From NCBI RefSeq assembly GCF_002684405.1, contig NZ_NYVD01000075.1, positions 1 through 49,341 of the forward strand: a stretch of DNA of 49,341 bases, written 5' to 3'. Numbering within the stretch: the first letter of the stretch is position 1; each line of letters begins with the position of its first letter. Positions 34,943-43,226 of the stretch are shown one piece after another. A program made the translations under genes and the position numbers. The notes under the pieces were generated by a model, which saw only the letters and a program-made list of their open reading frames with translations, searched no databases and was not told where the DNA came from. Source of the DNA: Parvibaculum sp. GTDB taxonomy: Bacteria > Pseudomonadota > Alphaproteobacteria > Parvibaculales > Parvibaculaceae.

Positions 34943-36304
34943 ATGAAGTATCTCAACGGCGCAGTTGCGTCGGTTATCGCGTTGTCGCTGGGCGTTGCCG
35001 TGGCGCATGCCGATGTTCCGCAAGCGCAGGTCGATCGGCTTGGCAGTGATCTGACACCGGTCGGCGCGGAAAAGGCGGGTAATGGCGACGACATACCGGC
35101 CTGGACCGGCGGTCTGCAGACCATTCCGTCCAATGTGGCTTACAAGGATGGCGAGCATCTGAAGAACCCGTTCCCGGACGACAAGGTGCTCTACACCGTC
35201 ACCGGTCAGAACAAGGATCAGTACAAGAAGTATCTGACGCCAGGCCAGGCGGAGATGCTGAGGCTTTACGATGACTACAAGCTGAATGTCTATAAGACCC
35301 GCCGTACCTGCGCAGTGCCGGACAATGTCTATGCCGCGACAAAGCGCAACGCCAAGGTCGCTCAGCTGGTGGGTAACGGAAACGGCGTCGCCAAGGGCAT
35401 CATGGGCTTCCCGTTCCCCATACCGAACAATGCATATGAGATCATCTGGAACCACACGCTGCGTTATCGTTCCTTCAAGCTGATCCGTCAGTTCGCAGCC
35501 ATGCCGGTGACGAGCGGTGGCGGCTATACGCCGATCATCGTTCAGGACCAGGCCATTCTCTGGTGGTCCGATCCGTCGAAGCGGAACGCGGAGGAGCTGG
35601 ACAACACCTCCATATACTACATCGCCCGCACGCTTGCGCCGGCCCGTGCCGCCGGCAACATCGTGCTGGTTCACGAAGCGATCAACTCCGCCAAGAAGCC
35701 GCGCCAGGCATGGCAGTACAGCCCCGGGACGCGCCGCGTACGCCGCGCTCCCAATATCGCGTTCGACAATCCGGGCGTGAATACGGACGGACTTTCCACC
35801 GCCGACAGTTTCGACGGATACAACGGGTCGCTGGAGCGCTACACCTGGACCGTTCTCGGCAAGAACGAGCGTTTTGCCGCGGAGAACAACTACGATATGG
35901 CGCTCGCCAAATATAAGGACCTCATCAAGGCGCGCCATCTCAATCAGGATCTTCTGCGCTACGAAAAGCGTCGTCTCTGGGAGATCGAGGCGGATCTGAA
36001 GTCCGACACGCGCCATGTCTATCATCGTCGCGTCTTCCATATCGACGAGGATTCCTGGCAGATCGCATCGGCGGAAATGTATGACGGGCGCGGCGACCTC
36101 TGGCGTGTCGAGGAACTGCAGGGGACGACCGCCTACAACGTGCCTCTGTGCGGCTATGCCGGTCAGATGGACTACGACCTCAAAGGGAGCCGCTACCTGG
36201 CCTCGGCCCTCAATAATGAGGAGCCGATGGTCAATTTCTTCGCCGATGAACTGAAGGCGAACGACTACACGCCCAGCTCCATCCGTCGGATGGGCTCCCG
36301 CTAG
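34943..36304 (+). CDS. DUF1329 periplasmic/outer-membrane-associated protein
   Basis: 453 residues from ATG 34943, with GGGGAGG 7 bases upstream. A signal peptide covers about 1-23 (VASVIALSLGVAVAHA). The mature protein begins DVPQAQVDRLGSDLTPVGAEKAGNGDDIPAWTGG-like sequence, the classical DUF1329 N-terminus. The body contains RTCAVPDNVYAAT, IMGFPFPIPNNAYEIIWNH and QAWQYSPGTRRVRRAPNIAFD. These lipoprotein-carrier-like proteins are common near RND/MmpL-type hydrophobic exporters in Pseudomonas and related bacteria and are thought to handle hydrophobic compounds, but no reaction is established. Only two cysteines are present. It is followed by a strong terminator, so it is monocistronic. Confidence 0.88.
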   Translation: MKYLNGAVASVIALSLGVAVAHADVPQAQVDRLGSDLTPVGAEKAGNGDDIPAWTGGLQTIPSNVAYKDGEHLKNPFPDDKVLYTVTGQNKDQYKKYLTPGQAEMLRLYDDYKLNVYKTRRTCAVPDNVYAATKRNAKVAQLVGNGNGVAKGIMGFPFPIPNNAYEIIWNHTLRYRSFKLIRQFAAMPVTSGGGYTPIIVQDQAILWWSDPSKRNAEELDNTSIYYIARTLAPARAAGNIVLVHEAINSAKKPRQAWQYSPGTRRVRRAPNIAFDNPGVNTDGLSTADSFDGYNGSLERYTWTVLGKNERFAAENNYDMALAKYKDLIKARHLNQDLLRYEKRRLWEIEADLKSDTRHVYHRRVFHIDEDSWQIASAEMYDGRGDLWRVEELQGTTAYNVPLCGYAGQMDYDLKGSRYLASALNNEEPMVNFFADELKANDYTPSSIRRMGSR

Positions 36305-36371
36305 GCGGTTTCGCAAAATCGCAATCCGGGCCGCCCGCCCTGGCGGGACCTCCACCGGCACCGGACAAAAG

Positions 36372-36403
36372 GCCCCGGCACGTATGTATGATCGTGCCGG
36401 GGC
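36372..36403 (+). terminator. Intrinsic terminator after DUF1329
   Basis: An 11-bp perfect stem, GCCCCGGCACG (36372-36382) and CGTGCCGGGGC (36393-36403), with a 10-base loop, followed by TCATTGTTT. It lies 68 bases past the DUF1329 stop and insulates the following btaA promoter. Confidence 0.85.
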
Positions 36404-36440
36404 TCATTGTTTCTGGGGCGGTCCGGGCTCCGTCTTTGAA

Positions 36441-36474
36441 GCGTCACATCACTTTCATCGTTTGCCGGTACTAG
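36441..36474 (+). promoter_or_regulatory. Putative Pho box and -10 element ahead of btaA
   Basis: GCGTCAC (36441-36447), four bases, then CTTTCAT (36452-36458): two direct half-sites at an 11-bp period. They compare with the PhoB consensus CTGTCAT-N4-CTGTCAT at 4 of 7 and 6 of 7 positions. TACTAG at 36469-36474 follows 10 bases later, exactly where a PhoB-activated -10 element is expected. Betaine lipids replace phospholipids during phosphate starvation, which makes PhoB control of this operon sensible. The site call is inference from spacing and match. Confidence 0.55.
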
Positions 36475-36525
36475 CAGGACAGGTGCACTCACCTGATTCC
36501 ATCAGTCCGAAAGGAACCGGCTGCC

Positions 36526-37767
36526 GTGTCAGATCCTGCTGTCGTCGTCGAATACCGCAATCCCAAGGAGCGGCTGGGCCATGCCGTGCATCGCCACAAG
36601 CCCGTGTCGCGCGAAGGTTTGACCGAGCGGCTCTTCACGCTTCTCTTCACCGGTCTCGTCTATCCCCAGATATGGGAAGACCCGGAAGTGGATATGGAAG
36701 CGATGGCGATCGAGCCGGGACAGCATGTCGTGGCGATCGCATCGGGTGGCTGCAATGTGATGTCCTATCTCGCGGCAGACCCCGGACGCATCACCGCGCT
36801 CGATCTCAATCCGGCCCATATCGCGCTTAACAAGCTGAAACGCGAAGCGGCTCTTCGTCTGCCGAGCTATGAACATTTCCGCCGTTTCTTCGGCGATGCC
36901 GATAGCAGCGAGAATATCGGATTCTACGAGACCTTCCTGCGCGACAATCTCGACCCCGAGACAAGGCGCTATTGGGAAAAGCGCTCGATTTCGGGCCGCC
37001 GTCGCATCTCTCTTTTCGCGCGCGGTTTCTACCGGCACGGGCTTCTGGGCTCCTTTATCGGCGCGGCCCATCTCGCTGCGAAAGTCTACGGCGTGAAACT
37101 TGCCGAGATCCTCGACCTGAAATCCATGGAAGAGCAGCGGCGCTATTTCGACGAGAAGCTCGCGCCGCTTTTCGATCGCAAGCTCGTGGCCTGGATCACC
37201 TCCAAGCCGGCCTCGCTTTACGGTCTCGGTATTCCGCCCTCGCAATATGAGGCGCTGGCGGGTGGCCGTGAAATGCGCGAGGTCCTTCGCGAGCGCCTCG
37301 AAACGCTCACCTGCGATTTCCCCATCGCGGACAATTATTTCGCCTGGCAGGCTTTCGCGCGGCACTATGGCCCCGATAGCGCGGGCTCTCTGCCGCCTTA
37401 CCTCAAGCGGGAAAATTTCTCCGCCCTGCAGGCGCGGGCCGAACGTGTGGACGTTCTGAACAAATCCTTCACCGAGTTCCTGCGTGCCGAACCCGATGCC
37501 AGCGCCGACCGATATGTCCTGCTGGACGCGCAGGACTGGATGACGGACGAGCAGCTCAACGACCTTTGGGAGCAGATTACGCGCACCGCAAAGCCCGGCG
37601 CACGGGTGATCTTCCGCACCGCCGCCGAACCGACATTGCTGCCGGGTCGTGTCGCCGACGATATTCTGTCTCGCTGGCACTACCGCGAGGCGGAGTCGGC
37701 CCGCTTCACCAGGCAGGACCGGTCTTCGATCTATGGCGGGTTCCATCTCTACGAGCTGGAGAGCTGA
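36526..37767 (+). CDS. btaA: BtaA, SAM:diacylglycerol 3-amino-3-carboxypropyltransferase
   Basis: 413 residues from a GTG start with AAGGAA 9 bases upstream. DUF3419/BtaA family. The N-terminal block LVYPQIWEDPEVDMEAM (44-60), the SAM-related glycine stretch IASGGCNVMSYL (71-82) and DLNPAHIALNKLK (93-105) are characteristic. VLLDAQDWMTDEQLNDLW in the C-terminal third completes the family pattern. It moves the 3-amino-3-carboxypropyl group of S-adenosylmethionine to diacylglycerol, giving diacylglyceryl homoserine, the first step to the betaine lipid DGTS. It acts at the inner membrane. Three bases separate it from btaB, so the two enzymes are made together. Confidence 0.95.
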   Translation: MSDPAVVVEYRNPKERLGHAVHRHKPVSREGLTERLFTLLFTGLVYPQIWEDPEVDMEAMAIEPGQHVVAIASGGCNVMSYLAADPGRITALDLNPAHIALNKLKREAALRLPSYEHFRRFFGDADSSENIGFYETFLRDNLDPETRRYWEKRSISGRRRISLFARGFYRHGLLGSFIGAAHLAAKVYGVKLAEILDLKSMEEQRRYFDEKLAPLFDRKLVAWITSKPASLYGLGIPPSQYEALAGGREMREVLRERLETLTCDFPIADNYFAWQAFARHYGPDSAGSLPPYLKRENFSALQARAERVDVLNKSFTEFLRAEPDASADRYVLLDAQDWMTDEQLNDLWEQITRTAKPGARVIFRTAAEPTLLPGRVADDILSRWHYREAESARFTRQDRSSIYGGFHLYELES

Positions 37768-37770
37768 GCC

Positions 37771-38448
37771 ATGACCGGCCTGTCGCTTCATGATGGAGGC
37801 GTGCCGCATGACGCCTTGATGGACAGCGTCTATCGCCGTCAGCGGCACTTCTACGACGTCACCCGGCGCTACTACCTTCTCGGGCGCGACCGGTTGATCG
37901 AGGACCTCGCGCCGCCCCGAGGCGGTTCCGTGCTCGAAGTAGGGTGCGGGACGGGCCGCAATCTCATTCTGGCTCGCGAAGCGCATCCGCAGGCGGATTA
38001 CTACGGCTTCGATATTTCGAACGAGATGCTGGAGCAGGCCCGCCTCTCTGCCCGCCGGGCCGGACTGGGCGGCGACCTGACATTTGCGCAGGGCGATGCG
38101 GCCGATTTCGATCCCGCCGGCGCTTTCGGTGTGCCGCAATTCGACCGCGTGTTCATGTCCTATACCATCTCCATGATCCCGGTCTGGGAAGACGCAATCG
38201 TCCATGCGGCGACGCTGGTGGCGCCGGGCGGCCGGCTTCACATCGTCGATTTCGGCCAGCAGGAGCGTCTGCCGCGTGTCTTCCGGGCGGGGCTGCATCG
38301 CTGGCTCGCCGCCTTTCATGTGAGCCCTCGTGCCGAGCTGGAGATGTATCTGAATGACATCGCCGCATGGCACGGCGCCAAGCTGCGCTTCGAGCGGTTG
38401 CACCGCGGCTATGCGTGGTATGCCGTTCTGGACTTCGCCCGCGACTGA
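37771..38448 (+). CDS. btaB: BtaB, N-methyltransferase for betaine lipid
   Basis: 225 residues. A class I SAM methyltransferase: motif I VLEVGCGTGRNL (54-65), motif II region YYGFDISNEMLEQAR (about 74-88), and VFMSYTISMIPVWEDA as the motif IV region. The N-terminal segment with HFYDVTRRYYLLGRDRLI is typical of BtaB and PmtA-like lipid methyltransferases. It methylates the amino group of diacylglyceryl homoserine three times, giving diacylglyceryl-N,N,N-trimethylhomoserine. The ribosome site lies inside the btaA end (GGAGAGC). It ends the operon; the next gene starts about 95 bases later without a clear terminator between. Confidence 0.93.
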   Translation: MTGLSLHDGGVPHDALMDSVYRRQRHFYDVTRRYYLLGRDRLIEDLAPPRGGSVLEVGCGTGRNLILAREAHPQADYYGFDISNEMLEQARLSARRAGLGGDLTFAQGDAADFDPAGAFGVPQFDRVFMSYTISMIPVWEDAIVHAATLVAPGGRLHIVDFGQQERLPRVFRAGLHRWLAAFHVSPRAELEMYLNDIAAWHGAKLRFERLHRGYAWYAVLDFARD

Positions 38449-38543
38449 GCGATCCCCATGATGCGTGGCGCGACGGATTGCGTCAGTAAAACCCGGCCCG
38501 CCTGTGCTAAGTGTCGGTGAACGGCAAACTTGGAAGCAGGCTG

Positions 38544-40085
38544 ATGGTCCGGCAAAGCGCAATTTTCGCTTCAATTTTCGTTATCTGTCTGGCGGGGGCG
38601 GGAGAGCTTCGCGCGGCGGAAAACCGCTGTGCGATGACACCGCAGCGGATCGAGCAAGTTGCCGCCCGCCTGCCGGAAGACATCAAGATCGATTTCCTGC
38701 GGGTGCGGGATTTCTATGCGCTGGAAAATAACGGCTGCGTCTGGACGGCGCACCGGCGCGATACCTTGCTCGAGATGCTCGGACGGGTGTGGAGCCACGG
38801 CCTGTCGCCGTCATTATTCCATCTGGAAACCCTGAAACAGCTCACGCGCGGCAGCGACATGTCGGAATTGCTCATGACGGATGCCGCGCTGCGCTATGTC
38901 CGGGTGATGACGGCAGGTCGCGTGCCGCCCGCCGCGCTCGCAGAGGAAGTGTCGGTGCCGCCCTTGAAAATGGATGCGGCGGGCGCGCTCGCGGCCGGGC
39001 TCCATGCGCGCGATTTTGCGGCCTGGCTCGAAGAATTACCGCCGCGGGACCCGGCCTATAACCGGCTGCGCTTTGCCTATGAAGCCTATCGGACAAAGAT
39101 GGAAGAGGCGTTTCGCCCCCTGTCGCTCGAAGGCGAGAGGGCGCTGCATCCGGGCGACCGATCTCCCGCCGTCCCGCAACTGGCCGCCAGGCTTATCAAG
39201 GCCGGAGACGCAAGCCGGCTGCCTGCCGGAACGCTCTACACGCCGGAAATGGAAGCTGCGGTGCGTCACTATCAGGCGCGGCATGGGCTGGAGGTCGATG
39301 GCGTGGTGGGACGCAACACGCTGGCGCAGCTCAATACGCCGCCTGCCCGGCGCGTCGAGCAGATTGCCCTCAATCTGGAACGCTGGCGCGTGCTTGCCCA
39401 TGCGTTGCCGCCCACCCGTATCGAAGTGAATGCGGCGGCGGCGCAGTTGAAGCTGATCCGGGACGGACGGACGGAGCTTTCCATGCGCGCCATCGTCGGT
39501 GCAAAGAAGACCCAGACGCCGATCATTGTCAGCCGGGCTCAGGCCGTCATCGCCAATCCGCCCTGGAATGTGCCGTCCTCCATCACGAAGAACGAGCTTC
39601 TGCCGAAGATCGCAAAAGACGACACCTATATGGACCGCAAGCATATGGAATGGGTGGATGGCCGCATTGTCCAGTCACCCGGCGAGCACAACTCGCTGGG
39701 GAGGTTGAAGATCGATTTCCCGAGCCCCTACGCCGTCTATATGCACGACACCAATGCGCGCTCGCTCTTCGGACGCGACTATCGCTGGCTCAGCCATGGC
39801 TGCATACGCCTCCAGAAACCGCGCGAACTTGCGAATATACTTCTTGGGGGAGGCGATGCGCGCGAGGAGATCGACCGGCTGATTGACGAGGAAGAGACGG
39901 TACGCGTGCCTGTCACGGAACAACTGCCTGTCGCGGTCGTCTACTGGACGGCTTTCGTCAGTGAGGACGGGGCGATGAATTTCCGTAATGACGTCTACGG
40001 ACGGGACGATCGGTTGAAAGCCGCGCTTCGGGGCGCCGGCGGGTCGGACGAGCCGGCCCGGCCCGTGGAGGCTTGCGGCATGTAG
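38544..40085 (+). CDS. L,D-transpeptidase, YcbB/LdtD-like
   Basis: 513 residues from ATG 38544 (GGAAG upstream); GTG codons at 38511 and 38517 would add up to 11 residues. A signal peptide ends near ELRA (about residue 25). A peptidoglycan-binding domain follows (LAARLIKAGDASRLPAGTLYTPEMEAAVRHYQ with YQARHGLEVDGVVGRNTL, about 205-265). The YkuD catalytic domain holds MHDTNARSLFGRDYRWLSHGCIRL with nucleophile Cys420 and His418. The order signal - helical scaffold - PG-binding - YkuD is that of YcbB. The enzyme forms 3-3 cross-links between diaminopimelate residues, or attaches proteins to peptidoglycan, in the periplasm. The next gene is another cell-wall peptidase-like gene. Confidence 0.9.
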   Translation: MVRQSAIFASIFVICLAGAGELRAAENRCAMTPQRIEQVAARLPEDIKIDFLRVRDFYALENNGCVWTAHRRDTLLEMLGRVWSHGLSPSLFHLETLKQLTRGSDMSELLMTDAALRYVRVMTAGRVPPAALAEEVSVPPLKMDAAGALAAGLHARDFAAWLEELPPRDPAYNRLRFAYEAYRTKMEEAFRPLSLEGERALHPGDRSPAVPQLAARLIKAGDASRLPAGTLYTPEMEAAVRHYQARHGLEVDGVVGRNTLAQLNTPPARRVEQIALNLERWRVLAHALPPTRIEVNAAAAQLKLIRDGRTELSMRAIVGAKKTQTPIIVSRAQAVIANPPWNVPSSITKNELLPKIAKDDTYMDRKHMEWVDGRIVQSPGEHNSLGRLKIDFPSPYAVYMHDTNARSLFGRDYRWLSHGCIRLQKPRELANILLGGGDAREEIDRLIDEEETVRVPVTEQLPVAVVYWTAFVSEDGAMNFRNDVYGRDDRLKAALRGAGGSDEPARPVEACGM

Positions 40086-40188
40086 GCCTCTGGTGTCCGG
40101 TCTTTTGGTATGATCCAAATCATATTGGCAAAGCCGCAGGACAGGTTAGATTGATTGCGACTGGGGGCAATCAGTCGAGAGGTCAGAA

Positions 40189-40824
40189 GTGTCAGTACAG
40201 ATTTCCCGCCGGGGACTTATCGGCGGTCTAGCTGCGTTATCGACCATGGCGGCGGTGGAGCCGGCAAGCGCTGCCTTGCGCCTGCCGATGGCGCGCCCGT
40301 CCGGTCTGGTAACCTCATCGCCGAAATCCGCACCCGAAGCCGACCTTCTCGCGGCGGCCGGCGATGCGCGCACGCTCCGTCTCTTCAATACGCATACCGG
40401 CGAGCACGCCAAAATCACTTATTGGGCCGAAGGCAAATATGAGCCAGAGGCGATGACGGAGATCGATCACATCCTCCGGGACCATCGTGCCGATGAAGCC
40501 TACCGGATGGCGCCGGACCTCTTGGATCTGATGTATGCGATGCAGTTGAAGCTCGACACCAGCGAAGAGCTCAACATCATTTCGGGCTACCGCTCGCCGC
40601 AGACGAATGCGTCATTGCGCGCCAAGAGCAAGGGTGTGGCCAAGCGCTCCTACCACATGAAAGGCATGGCGGTGGATATCCGCGTACCGAACCGCAATGT
40701 CGGCAAGGTCTACGATGCGGCGATGGATTTGCGCGTCGGTGGCGTCGGCTATTACCCGCGCTCCGATTTCGTGCATATCGATGTCGGCCCGGTACGCCGT
40801 TGGGGCGCCGCGCGCCACGTCTGA
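40189..40824 (+). CDS. DUF882 (YcbK-like, M15A) periplasmic metallopeptidase-like protein
   Basis: 211 residues from a GTG start with GAGAGG 6 bases upstream. A twin-arginine signal SRRGLIGGLAALSTMAA (6-22) suggests Tat export, common for this family. The DUF882/peptidase M15A domain holds the zinc ligands His156 and Asp163 (SYHMKGMAVDI) and His196 (FVHIDVG), with ISGYRSPQTNA at 131-141. This is the same fold as D,D-carboxypeptidases that trim peptidoglycan. In E. coli ycbK lies directly after ycbB, and the same pairing is seen here. It is likely a cell-wall enzyme or regulator, though the exact bond is not known. Confidence 0.9.
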   Translation: MSVQISRRGLIGGLAALSTMAAVEPASAALRLPMARPSGLVTSSPKSAPEADLLAAAGDARTLRLFNTHTGEHAKITYWAEGKYEPEAMTEIDHILRDHRADEAYRMAPDLLDLMYAMQLKLDTSEELNIISGYRSPQTNASLRAKSKGVAKRSYHMKGMAVDIRVPNRNVGKVYDAAMDLRVGGVGYYPRSDFVHIDVGPVRRWGAARHV

Positions 40825-40844
40825 TTTCGGCATTCGATGCACGA

Positions 40845-40872
40845 AAAAGGCCGGCAGCGATGCCGGCCTTTT
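40845..40872. terminator. Bidirectional terminator after the DUF882 gene
   Basis: A 12-bp perfect stem (AAAAGGCCGGCA, 40845-40856; TGCCGGCCTTTT, 40861-40872) with loop GCGA and T-run on the plus strand (and A-run giving U's on the minus). It separates the convergent DUF882 and glutaryl-CoA dehydrogenase genes. Confidence 0.92.
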
Positions 40873-40894
40873 CCAACTGGATACCGCGGCTGGA

Positions 40895-42130
40895 TCAGCT
40901 GAACGCCTGGATGCCCGTCTGTTCGCGGCCGAGGATCAGCGCATGGACGTCATGCGTACCCTCATAGGTGTTCACCGCTTCGAGATTCATCACGTGACGG
41001 ATCACATGATACTCGTCGGAGACGCCGTTGCCGCCATGCATGTCGCGCGCGACGCGGGCGATGTCGAGCGCCTTGCCGCAATTGTTCCGCTTCATGAGCG
41101 AGATGGCTGCCGGGGCGGCCTTGTTCTCGTCGAAGAGGCGGCCGAGTTGCAGGCAGCCCTGCAGGCCGAGCGTGATTTCGGTCTGCATGTCGGCGAGCTT
41201 TTTCTGGACGAGCTGGTTTGCAGCCAGCGGACGGCCGAACTGGGTCCGGTCGAGCGTGTACTGCCGCGCCGCATGCCAGCAGAATTCCGCAGCGCCCATC
41301 GCGCCCCAGGCAATGCCGTAGCGCGCCCGGTTGAGACAACCGAAGGGGCCGGCAAGCCCGCGCACATGCGGCAGAAGGTTTTCGTCGGGGACGAACACAT
41401 CCGACAATGAAATCTCGCCGGTGATGGACGCGCGAAGCGAGAACTTGCCTTCGATCTTGGGCGTCTCGAAGCCCTTCATGCCGCGCTCGACGATGAAGCC
41501 GCGGATGTTGTCCTTGCCGTCTTCCTCGAGCTTGGCCCACACCACGGCGATATCGGCGATGGGGGAGTTGGTGATCCACATCTTCGCGCCATTGAGGATG
41601 TAGCCGCCATCCACCTTTTTTGCCCGCGTCTTCATGGAGCCTGGGTCGGAGCCATGGTCGGGCTCGGTGAGGCCGAAACAGCCGACGAATTCGCCGCTGG
41701 CAAGTTTGGGCAGGAATTTCTGCTTCTGCTCCTCGGTGCCATAGGCATTGATCGGATGCATGACGAGCGAGGACTGAACGCTCATCGCCGAACGATAGCC
41801 GCTGTCGACGCGTTCCACCTCGCGGGCGACGAGCCCGTAGCAGACATAGGAAAGCCCGGCGCAGCCATAGTCTTCCGGCAAGGTGCAGCCCAGCATGCCC
41901 TGCGCACCCATTTCGTTCATGATCTCGCGATGGAAGACCTCGTTGCGATTGGCTTCCTTCACGCGGGTCATGAGCTTTTCGTCCGCATAGGCGCGCGCGC
42001 TGTCGCGCACCATCCGCTCTTCCTCGGTGAGCTGCTCGTCCAGCAGCAGCGGGTCTTCCCAGTTGAACGGGGCAAGCGGGGGATTGGGGTTTCCGGCGGT
42101 AGCCGATGCGCTCTTGGCGGCTTGCGACAT
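40895..42130 (-). CDS. gcdH: Glutaryl-CoA dehydrogenase
   Basis: 411 residues. An acyl-CoA dehydrogenase of the glutaryl-CoA group. The substrate-carboxylate arginine is Arg113 in [12 protein letters not shown]. The catalytic base is Glu390 in [16 protein letters not shown]. The FAD-contact segments include [14 protein letters not shown] and [17 protein letters not shown]. The enzyme oxidatively decarboxylates glutaryl-CoA to crotonyl-CoA in the breakdown of lysine, tryptophan and related aromatics. It is cytoplasmic and linked to the electron-transfer flavoprotein. It has a GAGGA ribosome site 9 bases before the ATG. It is single on its strand, next to a LysR gene that may or may not control it. 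Confidence 0.93.
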   Translation of the reverse strand: MSQAAKSASATAGNPNPPLAPFNWEDPLLLDEQLTEEERMVRDSARAYADEKLMTRVKEANRNEVFHREIMNEMGAQGMLGCTLPEDYGCAGLSYVCYGLVAREVERVDSGYRSAMSVQSSLVMHPINAYGTEEQKQKFLPKLASGEFVGCFGLTEPDHGSDPGSMKTRAKKVDGGYILNGAKMWITNSPIADIAVVWAKLEEDGKDNIRGFIVERGMKGFETPKIEGKFSLRASITGEISLSDVFVPDENLLPHVRGLAGPFGCLNRARYGIAWGAMGAAEFCWHAARQYTLDRTQFGRPLAANQLVQKKLADMQTEITLGLQGCLQLGRLFDENKAAPAAISLMKRNNCGKALDIARVARDMHGGNGVSDEYHVIRHVMNLEAVNTYEGTHDVHALILGREQTGIQAFS

Positions 42131-42222
42131 GAAAATGGGTCCTCAAGCTGAGATACGAGAGATTTGGCAGTGATATAGCAGCCGGATGCTCTCAGGGCGA
42201 GAGGGGGGCGGAAGACGCTGCG

Positions 42223-43134
42223 TCAGGCCTTGCGGGCAGGGCGTCCGGCGGCCTTGGCATAGGCTGCCAATGTCTCGGCCAGATGGTCGAATATCAGCCT
42301 CATCCGGCGGTTTCCGCGCAGATCCTCATGCATGACGATCCAGATATCGAGCGGGAAGTCGAATGCATCGGGCATGAAAGAGACGAGCCCATCCCGTGCC
42401 CCGAGGGGATATTGGCAGACACCAATGCCATATCCCGCTTTCAGCATGGCGTATTGAGCGACATCGCTGTCGCAGCGATAGGAGAAGAAATCCCGCGTAA
42501 GCTCGATGCCCGACAGGTTGAGCCGCCGGATGGAAGCGTTCCGATCGTAGCCGATCACCGGGTGTTCGCGCAGTTCCTCCAGGCTGGAGGGGAGGCCGTA
42601 TTTTTCGATATAGGCGGGATGGGCATGGAGGCCGAGATGCACCGTGCCGACTTTCTTTGCCACCAGCGCGCTTTGCGTCGGCTGTGCCATGCGGATTGCG
42701 ATATCGGCCTCACGCCTGAGAAGATCGCTGTTCCGGTTGGAGATCATCATTTCGATCTCGATCAGCGGGTGCTTTGCCCGGAACGAGGTGAGCATGGAAG
42801 GCAGCACCTCGGTGCCGATGATTTCGCTCGCGGTGAGGCGGACCGTGCCGCGATCCTCGTCTGCCGTGCCGCTGGCCGCGCGCTGGAGCGCCTCCGCCGC
42901 GCTCGCCATGGCCTCGGCATGGGGCATGAGGGAGAGCGCGCTATCGGTCGGGGACAGCCCGTTTTGCGAGCGCATGAAGAGACTGATGCCTAGCGCATCC
43001 TCCAGCGCGTCGACATGGCGTCCGACCGTTGGCTGGGTGAGGCCCAGCAGGCGCGCGGCGCCCGACAGGCTTCCCTCGCGCATCACCGCAAGGAAGGAGC
43101 GGTAATATTCCCAGCCTGGGTCCGGTTTATTCAT
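42223..43134 (-). CDS. LysR-family transcriptional regulator
   Basis: 303 residues. The N-terminal winged helix (residues 7-66) includes SLSGAARLLGLTQPTVGRHVDALEDALGISLF. The periplasmic-binding-like effector domain follows (about 90-295). No ribosome site is visible ahead of the ATG, which itself lies inside an inverted repeat (43129-43146), so translation could be leaderless or weak. The gene is divergent from an NAD(P)-binding oxidoreductase, the usual target layout. The effector is unknown. Confidence 0.87.
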   Translation of the reverse strand: MNKPDPGWEYYRSFLAVMREGSLSGAARLLGLTQPTVGRHVDALEDALGISLFMRSQNGLSPTDSALSLMPHAEAMASAAEALQRAASGTADEDRGTVRLTASEIIGTEVLPSMLTSFRAKHPLIEIEMMISNRNSDLLRREADIAIRMAQPTQSALVAKKVGTVHLGLHAHPAYIEKYGLPSSLEELREHPVIGYDRNASIRRLNLSGIELTRDFFSYRCDSDVAQYAMLKAGYGIGVCQYPLGARDGLVSFMPDAFDFPLDIWIVMHEDLRGNRRMRLIFDHLAETLAAYAKAAGRPARKA

Positions 43135-43189
43135 ACGAATATGAATATCAGATAGAGAGATAAAGGCAATTCATATTCAAACATGAATA
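43129..43189. promoter_or_regulatory. Two LysR-type palindromes between divergent genes
   Basis: ATTCATA-CGAA-TATGAAT at 43129-43146 and TATTCA-AACA-TGAATA at 43174-43189 share the half-site TATTCAT and a 4-base spacer. Their centres are 44 bp apart, about four helical turns. The first overlaps the LysR start codon, indicating autoregulation; the second sits just upstream of the oxidoreductase gene. This is the usual two-site LysR arrangement. Confidence 0.65.
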
Positions 43190-43226
43190 GGACACCTTCG
43201 CCTCATCAACAACGGAGGTGATCCCC

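Noticed and set aside
34874-34943. 23-residue upstream extension of DUF1329
   Set aside because: No ribosome site at the upstream ATG, while GGGGAGG precedes the ATG at 34943 and the signal peptide begins there.
36529-38574. 681-codon open frame on the minus strand over btaA and btaB
   Set aside because: Antisense shadow in GC-rich codons; the sequence has no recognisable domain.
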